A DNA stretch of 64,000 bases from Cristatella mucedo (lineage: Eukaryota > Bryozoa > Phylactolaemata > Cristatellidae): positions 1,598,501-1,662,500 of the forward strand of contig WPIO01000046.1 in NCBI GenBank assembly GCA_009760855.2, in the 5' to 3' direction. Both the position numbers and the translations under genes were made by a program. Positions 1-11,478 of this stretch are shown piece by piece. Positions within the stretch are counted from its first letter, which is position 1. Every line of letters starts with the position of its first letter. A model generated the notes under the pieces. It was given only the letters and a program-made list of their open reading frames with translations, was not told the DNA's origin and did no database searches.

Positions 1-2008
1 CCAAAGATCATGGCAATTTCCTCTAAACCGCTGCTGGCGGGTGGTTTAATGCTTCTCAGCCTGGAAAGGTTTCTGTGTTGCTATCCGAGAGAAGATACCA
101 CATTCACCTACTTGCTTCTTTATCGTGTTCATAACTACTAGCTTTCCGAGTTTGTCTTCTGCCTCGCGAACGAAAAGCGGCGCTACAATGGTTCACTTCT
201 TAGAGGTCTGTCTCCCTGGGTTGCAGTGACGAACGGGCACCCGGATTACTTGGTTTAGCCTGTATTTGCGACCCAAGCTATTTTTATGAGGTTCATTGAT
301 AAAAAGCTGTTGCAGCGTCGTTGAGTCCATACCTTTAGGTGGGTGCAGGGGGAAGGCTGGAGTCACACCCCACAGAAATTGCAAAGGCCAAAAGTTGCCC
401 AAAAAGCCAAAATCTGCAACAAAAAACCAAAATATACGCAGAAATTTCATTACCTAAACAAAATAACCGCGGGTTTTGACAGTAAAATTAATTTCTTAAG
501 AATAAGAGTCAGAAGAAATCAACACTCTCTAGTGGAAAATCTAATTTCATTATAATAATAACGTCAGTGGCAGTCTTCAAAGAACAGAAAAAGCTCATAT
601 ATTTCGAAGCACAAATAAAACTAAGAATTGTACCTGACAAACGTCAAGAGGCTTATGTTTACTGGTGATTGAGCGTCTGCCGTCGGCCGAGAAGTTATTG
701 CATATAGAAAACAGTCGTAGGACATTAACTGTCACAGAGCATGCATATCACTCGCCTGAGAGCAATCTGGAAGCAGTTGGAGCAGCCGTGAGCTCTGTGC
801 TCGCCACTAATCATCAACAATAATCTTGCGGGCATTGCTGACGCTTGATGACACGCACTTGAGTCCTTCGGCACTTGGCGTTTTCCCGAGGTCCGCCGAT
901 ATATTGCTCATGCGGGCCCGTTTCCTTTCGCAGGATGGATAACTGCCTTGAATGGTCAGGAATGCGCACAGCCCTACAGCATGGCACTGCCGAGTGGGCT
1001 GGAAGTAGCCTTGCAAGCTTTTTTCGTTCGACTTGTGACCAATATATTCTGCACCTAGCAGTGCCGGAAGTCTCCATGGCTATCTATCATTCAAATATAA
1101 TGAGTCGAATTGTAGTCAGTTTTGAAAGAGGAAAATTAGATGCCCGAGATGAGGTATAAGAAAGCAGACGCTGTTTGAGCTGCTATGCGAAACGAATTAT
1201 AGCAAACAACATGTACGAGATAGAGAAGAATGGAAGTGCTTGTAGAAGTACCTCTCCGCAACAGAAGGCACCCAGATATCGCTCGCTATCACCTGTGAAT
1301 AAAGAGTACGCTGAATCTGAGCGGGTTTTTATTCTTTCGCCAGCATGAGGTTGTAGAAAACCCACGTGACCATGTGACCATGGACCGACCGAATAATCGG
1401 CAGTGACTCCTTTGGAAATTGGTCAAGGAGGGATTTCTAGTATCGATAAGAACTACCTCTATTCTTTCCCCAGCCGGGATTAGAAGAAGTCACCTATCAG
1501 GGGCCACCTACCGTAACTGCTTGCAAGCCGAGTACGTAAGCGAAGAGCTTCATGCAGCAAAAAAAGGAAAACTGTGTAGCGTTTTTTAAATTGAAAACAG
1601 GAGAGCACGTTGTGAATCGATGATCAATGAAAGGCATCCAACTCGAATCCTGCAGTCTGCAGCTAAATTGCGGAAAGGTGAGTGGCTTGGTCCAAAAGTT
1701 CGCAAAAGCATTGGCAGCTGAGTCCTGCCACGCCCATAGCCCAGTAGCAAGACGAAACAGGAAGTATAATGTAAACAAAACCTACAACGTGTAACTTAGG
1801 CGAGAGACGCCACTTGGTGAAATGAAAAAGATTACAGCACACATTTACTTTTATTATTAAGGCTATTTTTTTCCGTTTCTCAAGTTTTAGTCACGGTCTA
1901 TTATCTGTCGTGGAAACTTGTACAAATCAGTGTCGGACCTTATTAACAAGCAGATTTTTAAATGAGTGCGAGAGCAGCGAGTACGACGTCTTTTTTTAGC
2001 TTCACTCT
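1..2008. other. Unassigned sequence
   Basis: I see no recognisable gene or repeat here. The open frames are under 100 codons, overlap each other on both strands and resemble no family I know. Confidence 0.4.

Positions 2009-2010
<2 letters not shown>

Positions 2011-2093
<83 letters not shown>
2011..2093 (+). repeat. (TC)n microsatellite
   Basis: Uninterrupted TC dinucleotide run of about 41 units. The antisense reading gives only Arg-Glu repeats, so no protein is inferred. Confidence 0.98.
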
Positions 2094-2095
<2 letters not shown>

Positions 2096-2122
2096 GGGTT
2101 CTCGGCCCCTAGGAACGCGCCC

Positions 2123-2188
2123 GAGGTAAGAGTTCACCCGATGCTTCCGGTGGCTGAGGTAAGAGTTCACCCAATGCTTCCTGCGGCC
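2123..2188 (+). repeat. 33-bp tandem duplication
   Basis: The segment starting gaggtaagagttcaccc at 2123 recurs at 2156, a period of 33 bp with about one mismatch over the first 26 bases. It sits 30 bp beyond the (TC)n run, so replication slippage at the microsatellite edge is a plausible origin. Confidence 0.85.
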
Positions 2189-3049
2189 GATTGATCAGCC
2201 GCAGTCCAGCTCCTCGTTATTGCTACTCTTCCAGCGATCTGTTAAGTGCATGAAGCACAAGAGATTTGGTTCTCTCAGAGTGCCATATCACCGATCTTAT
2301 TCATACTTATCTTATTCATAACCATCGGTAGGTCATTGCGGAAAGTCATTTTTAACTTAATTGTCACTGACGCAATCCATAATATTTCTTTAAAGCACTT
2401 GCAACTACCTATTATGCATCGGTTTACTACCATCATATTTAAATAACCCATGGATTCAGTGTGTCGCCGCCGCTGTATTTTAGCAACACGGAACTTTTAC
2501 GGAATGAAATTTCTTAGCAAAGTTGACTTTTAGTGTTTTGGCTTCTGTGGCTGAAATTCGGAAGTGTGAAGACCAATGCAAAATAGTTTGATTCATTTTC
2601 TAATGGATATGTCTATTAAAACGCACTTGGCAAAATGTAGGTCTCCTTGTGATATGGCAAGCCACCTGTGCATTCTTAAGTGTGGCCACACCAAAGTGAC
2701 ATCCATGAGCGAATGTGCGTAGAACTTAAATTAGCTACCCCAAGATGCTTAGTTTGAGCAGCTTTCTCTCTCAAAAACTACACGAGTGGTTTATAGCGAG
2801 CGCGAGGCTTGTTTTTACATGGCAAAATCACCGAGAATAAGAATTCTACATTCTAATTCTGTGTATTCGGTTCCTCAATCAGGAGCCTTTGCTGATCCCT
2901 AAGCAAAGGAGACACGCTACTCAATCTCTTGGACTACTAACAAACCTTGCAACTACGTTCATTCCCAACAGTAGAGGCTTAGTGTTTTGCTGGTAGCCCT
3001 GCTAAAAATTATTTGTAGTAGTTCAAAAACTAAACACGACTAGGGTAAT
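2189..3049. other. Unassigned AT-rich sequence
   Basis: No open frame or repeat recognised. Confidence 0.4.
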
Positions 3050-3690
3050 ATCTTAATCCCGAGCATATGATAAAGGTCGCACTACAGAGACCCCAACTAG
3101 GGCAGTCAAGTCCGTTAGTCTAGCCGAACGCCTAAGGTGTCCTATGAGTGATATTGAGCTTTATCGTCATTTAGCAAAAGAGAATTCACGCATCCAGGAT
3201 CGAATGTCTGCAAGGTAAGCATTCAGCTTATCAGAAGCTGCTGCTGATTCCTATGGTTTAAATGACAAGCACGGCTGTGGGTGTTGTCGGTCTAGACGTG
3301 ATGGCCGATGCCAAGGGCCCAACTTTCCCTGGGTGCTATTTATAAACGGAGAACAGCAAAGGGCCGAGAACAGACCCTCGTGGAACTGCGCGCAGGTGAC
3401 TGGTCAGTTAGATGAGACTTGATCTCCATGCGACACGGACTGGACACAACCGGACACGTACGATTTGAGCCAAATCAGAGCTTCATATGTTGGACCAATC
3501 GCTGTTCTCAATTGCTCTTGTAGGCTATTACGATCAACGGTTTTGAATGGTGACTATAGATCGAAAAGAATCAGGGCAGGGATTTTTCTATGCTGACTCC
3601 ACACATTTTTCTTTCATCGAATTCAATAAGCATTTCATGAACTTCTATGCTCTCCAATAGGTTTCTAATGCAATGAGAGCTTGGTGAACG
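3050..3690 (-). mobile_element. LINE-B internal reverse transcriptase fragment, degraded
   Basis: Minus-strand remnant of the palm region of a CR1/L2-group reverse transcriptase. Its 3' half aligns with the LINE-B copy at the end of the window (around 63715-63900), for example in the block around 3125-3220. Its 5' half still reads as a broken 'LLVLLDLSAAFDTVDR'-type stretch and a 'WLKSYVSG' motif near 3460-3570. Many stops and frameshifts show that it is old. It has neither the LINE-B 3' end nor a 5' end. A different CR1/L2 subfamily is possible for the 5' half. Confidence 0.6.
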
Positions 3691-4500
3691 ATAGAAGTTT
3701 CTTAACGTCTAATGTAAAGTCACATAGAAGAAGATTTAAATTACCTACTTATTACTACGGCTCAATTTTCCCGGAACAAATTAGATTTTTTGAGGGCATT
3801 TTAAAATGCCATAACAATGTTATTACAATTATTATTAGTATGGATTTGTGCTAGCTAGTTTGGTGTAACTCCTAGTCACTGCCACCTGCTTTTGCAGCTG
3901 GACGCTTTTGCCGCTGCCTGCTTCGTTTTTACGTAGACTTGTTGCCTGAGCAGTCAGACAAGCAGTGATATCCAGAGCATTGGTGATTCTATCAAGCTGA
4001 CAGTCGGGCCGAAGTGAGACGCACTGCAGTTGATCAGGACGAAACTCTCATTTCGCATCTGCCTGAAGCAGCTGACTGGACAATCGGCAGCAGCTTAGTT
4101 TATCTGGTGATAGATCACTGTCTTATTTGCATACTGCCTTCTAAAACATGTCGGAAAAGCAAAACGTAACGTTTAAATCACAATCCGTGGCTCAGGACAG
4201 TGGTAGAAACTTTTTCTTCCGAATAAAAGCTCTTAAACTTTGGCTTCAACTAATGGCTCTTTTGTAGATAAATTAGCTCTTCGCCTATACCTCAAATTAG
4301 TTCATATATGTCAATATTTGTATCACCTAAGGTGGGGCTTTCTTCTAAAGACATTCTATCACGGTATATTTCCACAAGGCATATCTTAAGAAACACTATA
4401 TATATACAAGTGTTTACTCGGGAATTTGTCAGCAATAGCGCAAATATAAACTCTATGCAGGCGGACATATATAGATATACAGCTAAGTACACCTGCTCCA
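3691..4500. other. Unassigned sequence with a small palindrome
   Basis: No gene or known repeat seen. A perfect 16-bp palindrome (ggcattttaaaatgcc) lies at 3795-3810, just before an ATT-rich patch that could be an eroded LINE-A tail on the plus strand. Confidence 0.35.
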
Positions 4501-4506
4501 TATACG

Positions 4507-4575
<69 letters not shown>
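4501..4575 (+). repeat. (TA)n(TG)n compound microsatellite
   Basis: A TA tract from about 4505 to 4522 runs into a TG tract up to 4575. It directly abuts the 3' end of the LINE-B copy that follows, so the microsatellite may have grown from that element's simple tail. Confidence 0.95.
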
Positions 4576-4578
<3 letters not shown>

Positions 4579-5017
4579 GTTATGTATCTCCGTCTGTAAC
4601 TCCACAAAGTCATAAAGACCATGTGGGTGTTACGCAGGAGAGTTTTGTGTAGAGCACTCACAGCCTAAGCGGCTTTCGGTACGCATTCGGTACCCAACAG
4701 ACTTCGTCTCACGCAACAAAGAGAAAGTGGGAAGCATAGCAGAGTCAGGAGAGCAGTTGAGGTAGTGAGTAGCATAGAAGTAGCAGCTCAGGACCGCTGA
4801 AAAAGATGTGCCATAGTCGGCAGTAGGAGAGTAGTTGTCGTTGCGTAAGAAATGTGGAAGCGAGTTCCACAGTCTAGGACCCGCAGAGCTAAAGTTTCTG
4901 TCGCCAGCTGTCTTTAAGCGGAGGAATGGGACAGCTAATTTATTGTCCATACAGGACCTCAGGGCACGAACAGGCTGAAACTGATGCAGCAGTTCAGCTA
5001 GGTACGAAGGAGCCAAG
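4574..5017 (-). mobile_element. LINE-B 3' end, 5' truncated
   Basis: Minus-strand 3' end of LINE-B. The 3' terminus is at about 4576, and the element is cut off upstream near 5017. It carries the C-terminal part of the ORF2 polyprotein and the 3' untranslated tail shared with the copies at 8190, 40465 and 62925. Severe 5' truncation is the usual result of incomplete target-primed reverse transcription. Confidence 0.9.
4630..5016 (-). pseudogene. LINE-B ORF2 C-terminus (partial)
   Basis: An open 128-codon frame gives the post-polymerase C-terminal region of a CR1/L2-type ORF2. It contains LAPSYLAELLHQF near its start and the family signature 'SAGPRLWNSLPHFL' around residues 45-58. It ends with the natural C-terminus QNSPA. 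No polymerase or endonuclease motif is present, so it cannot act alone. The apparent start is only where the truncated copy begins. It aligns closely with the copy at 63027-63542 and extends past a stop codon that interrupts that copy. Confidence 0.85.
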
Positions 5018-5067
5018 ATATATATTTATGCATGCAAACTTCAGCTAGAAAGTCATGCCGCACCTTT

Positions 5068-5265
5068 AAAATAATAATAATAATACATTTGATATAGTGC
5101 CCTCAGAGAACTCAATATCTTTCTAGGCACTTTACATTTGCTGAAAATGAAGCACGATCGAATGGTTAGTGGCAGCATGCTCAATAAAAAACAAGAATAA
5201 TATGGTTAGGGGATATGCAACGGGTCAGCATACAAGTATAGTTAGTGGCAGCATTAATTTTTCTT
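5068..5265 (-). mobile_element. LINE-A 3' tail (solo)
   Basis: Begins with (TAA)n, then the block 'gccctcagagaactcaat' and 'ctaggcactttacatttg', the reverse complement of the LINE-A 3' end. About 200 bp of 3' UTR follow, shared with 42773-42930, including 'gcacgatcgaatgg' and 'agtggcagcatgctcaat'. No coding part remains. Confidence 0.85.
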
Positions 5266-6524
5266 ACGAATTTTCATAAAAATAGAGATGACATGGTAAA
5301 TTAAATCTGCAAATAGTGACCAAGAACTAATTCTTAAGCCAAAGTTGAAGTATTTCGGTACTTGTAACGTCTACCATAAACAAATCCCAGAAAAAAGGAG
5401 GCTTCATCATAAAAAATTACAAAAACCGTGAAATAAACCACATCTAGTAAATCATTCATATTCTGGATCAGAGATTGCCATATTGATGAGCACTTCCAGT
5501 TAGTGGGTTCTGACAGTGAAAATGTTTCGGAGGCTTTACAGCCATACCTTATAGGTTTATATTACCTAATTAATATTGTCTGGTAAGCAAGCTCAAAAGC
5601 ATTGTTTCCTTTGACCCATTATGCGACAACAATTTCCTATATTCTGAAGAAGGGACACTAAAAATGGACTCTTTCTGAACAACTATTCGAATAGTCGTAT
5701 GCAGAACTTTTACTCAAAGCATGCCCTTGTTTTAGGTCGAGAAGCAAAAAATATGATAGCAATAATGGCATCAAATAAAAAAATATATAATTCATTTATA
5801 TAGCGCCCCAAAATAAACTTTGGTTTTAACACCAGCCTCTTAAAACTTCTTCTTTGCATAGATTTACTATAGATGCTGAAGTTTTGCCATTTCGCTGATT
5901 TTAGGTTCGTTGCAGGCTCAGCCACTATGAGACCCTTGCCTTGTCTAGGAAACTTAAAGATTGCAAAATTAAGTGCTTTAAAAAAAGGCTCCAACATTTT
6001 TTAATAATGAATCGAGAAGCAGTAGCAATTCCGAACTAATTAGCAGCAGTGCGTTTTAAGCCGCCAAAACATTTCCATTTCAGGATCTTCCAAACCAGTA
6101 ACGAAATTTAGGACGTGGCTTCGAATCGGCAGCCAGTGACACCAAATCAAAACCTAACCGCTACCTGCCTTTTCTCTACCCTTGCACTAGCGCCCATTGA
6201 CATTATTATGGCTGACCTAGAATATAGCCATTTTTCTCAACGTTGACTTATCCATAGTACTTGGCAATCGTTTACGGTTTAACAGCCTTACTTTCTAATG
6301 GTTTTGATAGGCATCCCAGATTGCTGAAATACTTCAGTTTTCAGCAATAGTTTTCTGGTTCCGTCCTAGTGCCGTCACAATTAACACGATCGTGTAATCA
6401 TGCTACCTCTAGATTTTTGAAAATGTATTGGAAAAATTGATTCTGATTGTTTTATATGGCTTTCTGGACGAATTTTATATGAATATGTGCAATTACTGCG
6501 TGCTCGCACTTGCTTTCGCGCGAA
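5266..6524. other. Mostly unassigned; one doubtful LINE-A/SINE-2 tail
   Basis: AT-rich sequence without a credible gene. At 5785-5825 'aattcatttatatagcgccc' resembles the minus-strand start of a LINE-A or SINE-2 tail, but the rest does not match well enough to assign. Confidence 0.3.
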
Positions 6525-6680
<156 letters not shown>

Positions 6681-6786
6681 CAGCCAACCCGAACTTGTGA
6701 AATAGATAGACCGGAAAACTTTTCGCAAGTTGAATTTTATAAGCTGAGAATGGTATATGATACGCTCTACTTCGATACATTCTGAC

Positions 6787-7245
6787 GCCTACTTACGAAA
6801 TTTCCTGGAGCATTATCCAAAATCAGCTGGATTTTGAAGGGAATGTTCCTATCGCGGCAGTAGATTTTTGCAGTTGTAATAATTAAGCAGTTTAGGAACC
6901 AATCTTCAAAAAGCACCGCTTTTATCCATGCTTTCTGGTTATGACGATAATGCACAGGCAGTCTGTTCTTGCTGATGCTCTTGAAGGCACGGATTTTGCA
7001 AAATGATAAATCGGGAAAGGTTTCAGCTTGAAGCCTGCCACGTTTTCTTCAAGCATCAACTTGAGGCTATCTTTGAAAGCCTTAAAGTCAGACATTGGCT
7101 TTGCTTCAGGCATAAGTTTCCAGAAAAGTGTCGCATCATCCACGGTAAAAATCTGTTCCGGCAAATAATTTTCTTTCTTAATAAGTTTCTCCGCCTCCTT
7201 AACTTCTCCGCAGTTTCATTATTAGCACTTGCAGCTTCACCGGTG
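6787..7245 (-). pseudogene. Tigger/pogo-type DDE transposase fragment
   Basis: Minus-strand remnant of a CENP-B-like Tigger transposase (Tc1/mariner superfamily). In order it shows: an AASANNETAEK stretch (about 7175-7240); after a frameshift, 'NYLPEQIFTVDD' with the first catalytic Asp and 'LFWK'; 'GFKLKPFPIYH'; and after another shift 'QKAWIKAVLFEDWFLNC' and 'ILDNAPG', which holds the second catalytic Asp. The N-terminal DNA-binding domains and the third acidic residue are missing, and I see no terminal inverted repeats. It is a dead fossil. A domesticated gene is unlikely given the frameshifts. Confidence 0.85.
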
Positions 7246-7261
7246 ATTTTAATTTCCCTGC

Positions 7262-7352
7262 TGATTATAACAATAATAATATTAATTTCTATTGCGCCCT
7301 TTGAGAACTTAATCTCCGTCAAGGCACTTTTTCCGCTAAATGTGCCTCTATA
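7262..7352 (-). mobile_element. LINE-A-type 3' tail (solo)
   Basis: Starts with an ATAATAATATTAAT stretch, then 'tgcgccctttgagaactt' and 'caaggcacttt', matching the reverse complement of the LINE-A 3' end. It adjoins the upstream end of the Tigger remnant. Only the tail is recognisable. Confidence 0.7.
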
Positions 7353-8189
7353 AATAAGAGGAAGTGACAAAGTGCTATGTCATAATTGATTGAAAATGTA
7401 GTGTAAGTTTTAATTTAATGAAAAATAATTCTGCAAGTTTTTATCCCATTAATCAGGTAGATAATTTCCAAGAAACTTTTTAGAGGTTTTGACTTGCATA
7501 CATAAGGTGGCTGCCAGTGTGCGATCCCATTTTTACAAACCAGTGCATAATAATACAACTTGAGGTGCATGGAAGCGATTAAGGTGAAAAATTCCACTCA
7601 AATGAATAAAATAAATGTGCCAAGCTAAATTAGGGTACTTTTGTAAAGTTCTCCATTTTTATCTTCGTGTAAAAGATGCAAGAAAATTAACAAAGTAAAA
7701 ATTTGCTTTCAAGAAAAAGACTGTTTTGATAAGAAGGAATTCCGATAAAAAAAGAGAAAAGTGCGCCTAATAAAATCACAGCTATCGAAGACAAAAACAT
7801 GAGAGACAAACAACGGAGGCTGCCAAAAAGCATCGCGCACTTTAGCGGCGGCTAGTCGTAATTGGTAGACGCACATTTACATGCACAAGCTAACGGACGT
7901 CGCTGTGAACTCTCACCTCTAGACTTGCAACTTCGCAAATCCAATAGGATATCCTATTATAGTTCACGGGTCTTTGTTAGTTTGGAATAAAATACTAAAG
8001 AGTTTTGTAAAAATTTTTGAATTTTTTCTTCTAATAATACTTACTACATTAAGAAAGAAATGAAAGATCTCCCGTTAGTAGAGCGAATCACTAGATCGGT
8101 CAGAGGCAGCCTTTGGCAGCCTACAAAGCAAAGCTTGAGTTTGGCTTGATTTCTAACGGATATGTAGGCTAGCTCACGGATATGTAAGC
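7353..8189. other. Unassigned AT-rich sequence
   Basis: No gene or family repeat recognised. A short direct repeat built on 'cggatatgta.gctagct' lies just before 8190. Confidence 0.35.
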
Positions 8190-8436
8190 TAGCTCCGTCT
8201 GTATCGCCACAAAGCCACAAAGACTGTGTAGGTATTACAAAGGAGAGTCTTGTATATCGCACTCACAGCTGTAGCAGCTTTCTGTATGCATTCGGTAGCC
8301 AACAGACTTCATCTCACGCAACAAAGAGAAAGTGAGAAGCATAGCAGAGTCAGGAAAGCAGTTGCGGTAGCGAGTAGCATGGAAGTAGTACCTCAGGACC
8401 GCTAAAAAGGATGATTTATTGTCGGCAGCAGGAGAG
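8190..8436 (-). mobile_element. LINE-B 3' end, 5' truncated
   Basis: Minus-strand LINE-B 3' UTR and last about 70 codons. The frame reads 'RYRNCFPDSAMLLTFSLL', 'EMKSVGYRMHTES' and ends in QDSPL, matching the C-terminus of the 4630-5016 copy. Upstream it breaks off into a TATG-rich stretch (8440-8550). Confidence 0.85.
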
Positions 8437-8698
8437 ATATGCAGGTATACACACATATGTATATGTATATACTATGTAAATATGTATACATAAATGTGTC
8501 TGCATATAATTATATGTGTTTACATCTATAGAAATATGTACGTATGCATACAGGCTTATAAAGCTGGTGCGTCTGAATGAATATTCCCCATAGTCATGAA
8601 ATATAATAATGTAGACAGAATTTCCATTTGACAATTGTAATTTAAACAGAATCAAGTGTGCATGCAAATGAAGCGATGTAAATTTGTACTACCAAAGT

Positions 8699-8979
8699 CA
8701 GGGGCGGAGCTAGGATTTTCAATTAAGGGGCAAGAGTGGCGAGTAAACAATTATATTATATATTATAAATAAATTATATAAAGACACAATCTCAGAGTTG
8801 CGAAGTTTTTAGAATAACGTGGACCTACAAAAGACCCATGAATGTCAACGTTCCTCCATCAGACTGCCCCTGTCCCATTTCTTGCCCCAGCCCGATATAA
8901 GGGGGGCGGCCAGGTCGCTGTCCCTCGCTCTAGGGGAGCATGCAATTGCCCCCCTGCCCACTCCCCGGCTCTTCCACTG
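8699..8979. mobile_element. Candidate hAT-like MITE
   Basis: The left end caggggcggagctaggattt and the right end, reverse complemented as cagtggaagagccggg, both follow the CAGNGG.GGAGCC form typical of hAT inverted ends. GGGGCAA-type subterminal motifs lie on both sides. Length is about 281 bp, close to the second copy at 9420. The 8-bp flanks (accaaagt and gcttaagg) agree at only four positions, so the boundaries are uncertain. No coding capacity. Confidence 0.5.
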
Positions 8980-9107
8980 GCTTAAGGGGTCAAGAAAACT
9001 CGTGTACTCGCCAAAGAGATCAGTCACAATAGTACACATCTGAATCGTACTAGCAAAATAAAAAATATTTCGCTTTAAGCTGTATTCTTTTTTCTATGCA
9101 GAAATAT

Positions 9108-9263
9108 ATAATTAACTAGCACAGCGCCCTAGGAGAGCTTAAGCTATATTCAGGTGGTTCACATATGCCATGCGGCTCGAGCCCACGACCGCGGTCATCA
9201 AATACATTCACCTTGACCTTGGTTTGAGGCAAGCATCTTAACCGCTCGGCCCAACCTGAGCGG
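9108..9263 (-). mobile_element. SINE-2 (tRNA-derived, LINE-A-type tail)
   Basis: On the minus strand the head carries an A box reading TGGGCCGAGCGG (9242-9253) and a B-box-like GGGCTCGAGCC. It is followed by a short body and a tail 'gctctcctagggcgctgtgc' that matches the LINE-A 3' end. The element ends in an AT-rich stretch at about 9108. Head identity resembles class II (Leu/Ser-type) tRNA. Transcription would be by RNA polymerase III if still competent. Confidence 0.8.
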
Positions 9264-9419
9264 CAGAAACTGGTAAAATAATTTTTTCGAAACAATCATT
9301 CTTTTGGATCGCTATTTTTTATCAGCATCAAACCAAATTAGTGACAACCTCAGATTATTCTTAATCTAATCATCGTATAGTTGTGATATTTAGGAGCCCA
9401 TTAAAGTTGGTCATACGAA

Positions 9420-9697
9420 CAATAGCGGAGCCAGCGGGCATTTGCCCACCCCTACAGTGGGGCAGTTACCTGGGCCGCACCTATTCCTATGCCCCGACCT
9501 TCGCCAACGACGACATCTTAATTCCACTCGACGAGCAACCGCCGAGTTTAGTAAGAATAAACGTTACGATTTTGCGAGCGCACTCGTTTATAAATTGCGG
9601 TCTAGCCCCAACTACATAAAAAGTTTGTGAGTCTTGCCCCTGCATGCAAAATTGTGCAGATCTTGCCCCCTAAGTGAAAATCCTGGCTCTGCCAGTG
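9420..9697. mobile_element. Candidate hAT-like MITE with decayed target duplication
   Basis: The left end 'caatagcggagccagcgggc' and the right end, reverse complemented as cactggcagagccaggattt, are imperfect inverted repeats of the same type as the element at 8699. Element length is 278 bp. The flanking octamers catacgaa and aataggaa agree at six of eight positions, as expected for an eroded 8-bp hAT target duplication. It has no credible coding content. Confidence 0.6.
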
Positions 9698-10138
9698 AAT
9701 AGGAATGCCTACTGTCGTATCGGGAAGCACGTCTATAGTAGCTCGCTGGAAGCCAACCCGGAGGCGCAGCTGAGAGCGGCTCCCTGCTCCCTCCAAGCCT
9801 GACAGACGCTCCTGCGTACTGCCGTACTTTCGGGAGGCGCTAGGAGACACTTCCGGGGAGCCTCTCTGGCGGCTTTTCGTGAGACTTTTAGCTTCCTGCA
9901 AGCGGCGTCTTTGCGTTTAGTCTGGAGTGAACTTTGTTAAGATATAGCTAATAAGGCTTCTGAAAAGCTGGGAGCCATGGACGCGTAGGTTCCAGCTCGG
10001 TTTTAGAATCCACCATGTTTTGTTTTTTATAAAAGCCAGACTTGGCTTAAGATACATTCGTCGCAAGCCTGTACTAACTATTCCCAGCTAGCTATATGTC
10101 TGCAGCAAAAAGTAAACCCTCTGTATTTGTTTACAATG
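9698..10138. other. Unassigned sequence
   Basis: Nothing recognised. Confidence 0.35.
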
Positions 10139-10260
10139 CAGAGAGAGAGAGAGAGAGAGCTAAATTTCTTTCTAGGTATTTTACATATTTTGGGACCAAG
10201 CGGGCTCTGCTATGAAGCCAGGTATTGAAGACATAGACCTCGACCCCAATCCATTAAAAT
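10139..10260 (-). mobile_element. (GA)n run grown into a LINE-A-type tail
   Basis: A (GA)10 run at 10140-10159 passes straight into 'gctaaatttctttctagg', which is the reverse complement of the LINE-A tail. The GA run stands exactly where other copies have the short agagag motif. About 80 bp of diverged 3' UTR may follow. Confidence 0.5.
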
Positions 10261-10431
10261 GAGAAGAAAATCAATATTGCATTGTAAAATTTGGCAAATT
10301 CTTTTCGGAAATAAAGTTGTCTACGTGACAATCGAAGCCATGGCTATCAAACAGTAAATCTTTGCATTACCGGCTAGCACTAGCATATGTGTACATTTCC
10401 TTCTGTTATGCACAGGGTCTCACTTTCTTAC

Positions 10432-10734
<303 letters not shown>

Positions 10735-10866
10735 CCTCTCTTGCTATATTTATCACACACACTGATGAGAGCATGGTCTGCTGGTAACTTGGGGTTGTCC
10801 TTAAGAAAAAATCTACTTTCTTAGATAGTTTATTACCAAATCTGTATAGGTTGAGGATCAGAGATT

Positions 10867-10916
10867 GGGTGTGTGTGTGTGTTTGTGTGTGTGTGTTGTA
10901 CGTGTGTGCCTATACT
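10867..10916 (+). repeat. Interrupted (TG)n
   Basis: Degenerate TG/GTTT repeat followed by a CG-containing purine-pyrimidine alternation. Confidence 0.8.
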
Positions 10917-11424
10917 GTACGCGCGTGTGTTATTTTGTGCGTGCTTGCACGTGCTGGCAGTTTGTCATGTTGGCAGGTTGTTGCAGCTGACTGAATGCTG
11001 AAGCTGAGCTGAGTAATGATCTGTGCAGATGCAGTTGCCGTATCCATGCTGCCACTTCAGGATGTTTGAAGGCTAAAAAAACAAGGTATTTCTGGTGGCA
11101 TCATTCACAGGCGTTAATGTGTTTCTCCAACACTGTCTGGCATTTTTGAGTGCCATTCAGGTTCCATGCTTGAGTCAGGTTACTCTTGCCTCCTCTGGCT
11201 GGCACTGAAGACCGTGGGCGAAAACTGAAAGCGTCGGTTGCTGTAGCGAAATCGACGGCAGGTGAATAACAATGAGATGCAGGTCACAGTTACGTCGTGC
11301 AGTTTCAAATCCGTTGAGGGCACCGAGTTTGCTGTTGGTTATCTCAACTGAGTTTGAGAGTGAGGTTGCGGTGCATTGACAGATGCCAGACAACCACATG
11401 ACTTCGGGCAGATAGGGAGGGGGA

Positions 11425-11478
11425 CAATTTCCACCTTCAACCAATAGGCTTCTGCCTATTGGTTGAAGGTGGAAATTG
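11425..11478. repeat. Perfect 25-bp inverted repeat
   Basis: The left arm 11425-11449 and right arm 11454-11478 are exact reverse complements around a 4-base spacer (ttct). The arm begins caatttccaccttcaacc. The arms are ordinary mixed-composition sequence, not a simple repeat. I see no element ends or open frame that would explain it. Confidence 0.97.

Noticed and set aside
8699-9697. Single autonomous 1-kb DNA transposon
   Set aside because: No transposase sequence inside, and internal ends at 8979 and 9420 fit two separate miniature elements better.
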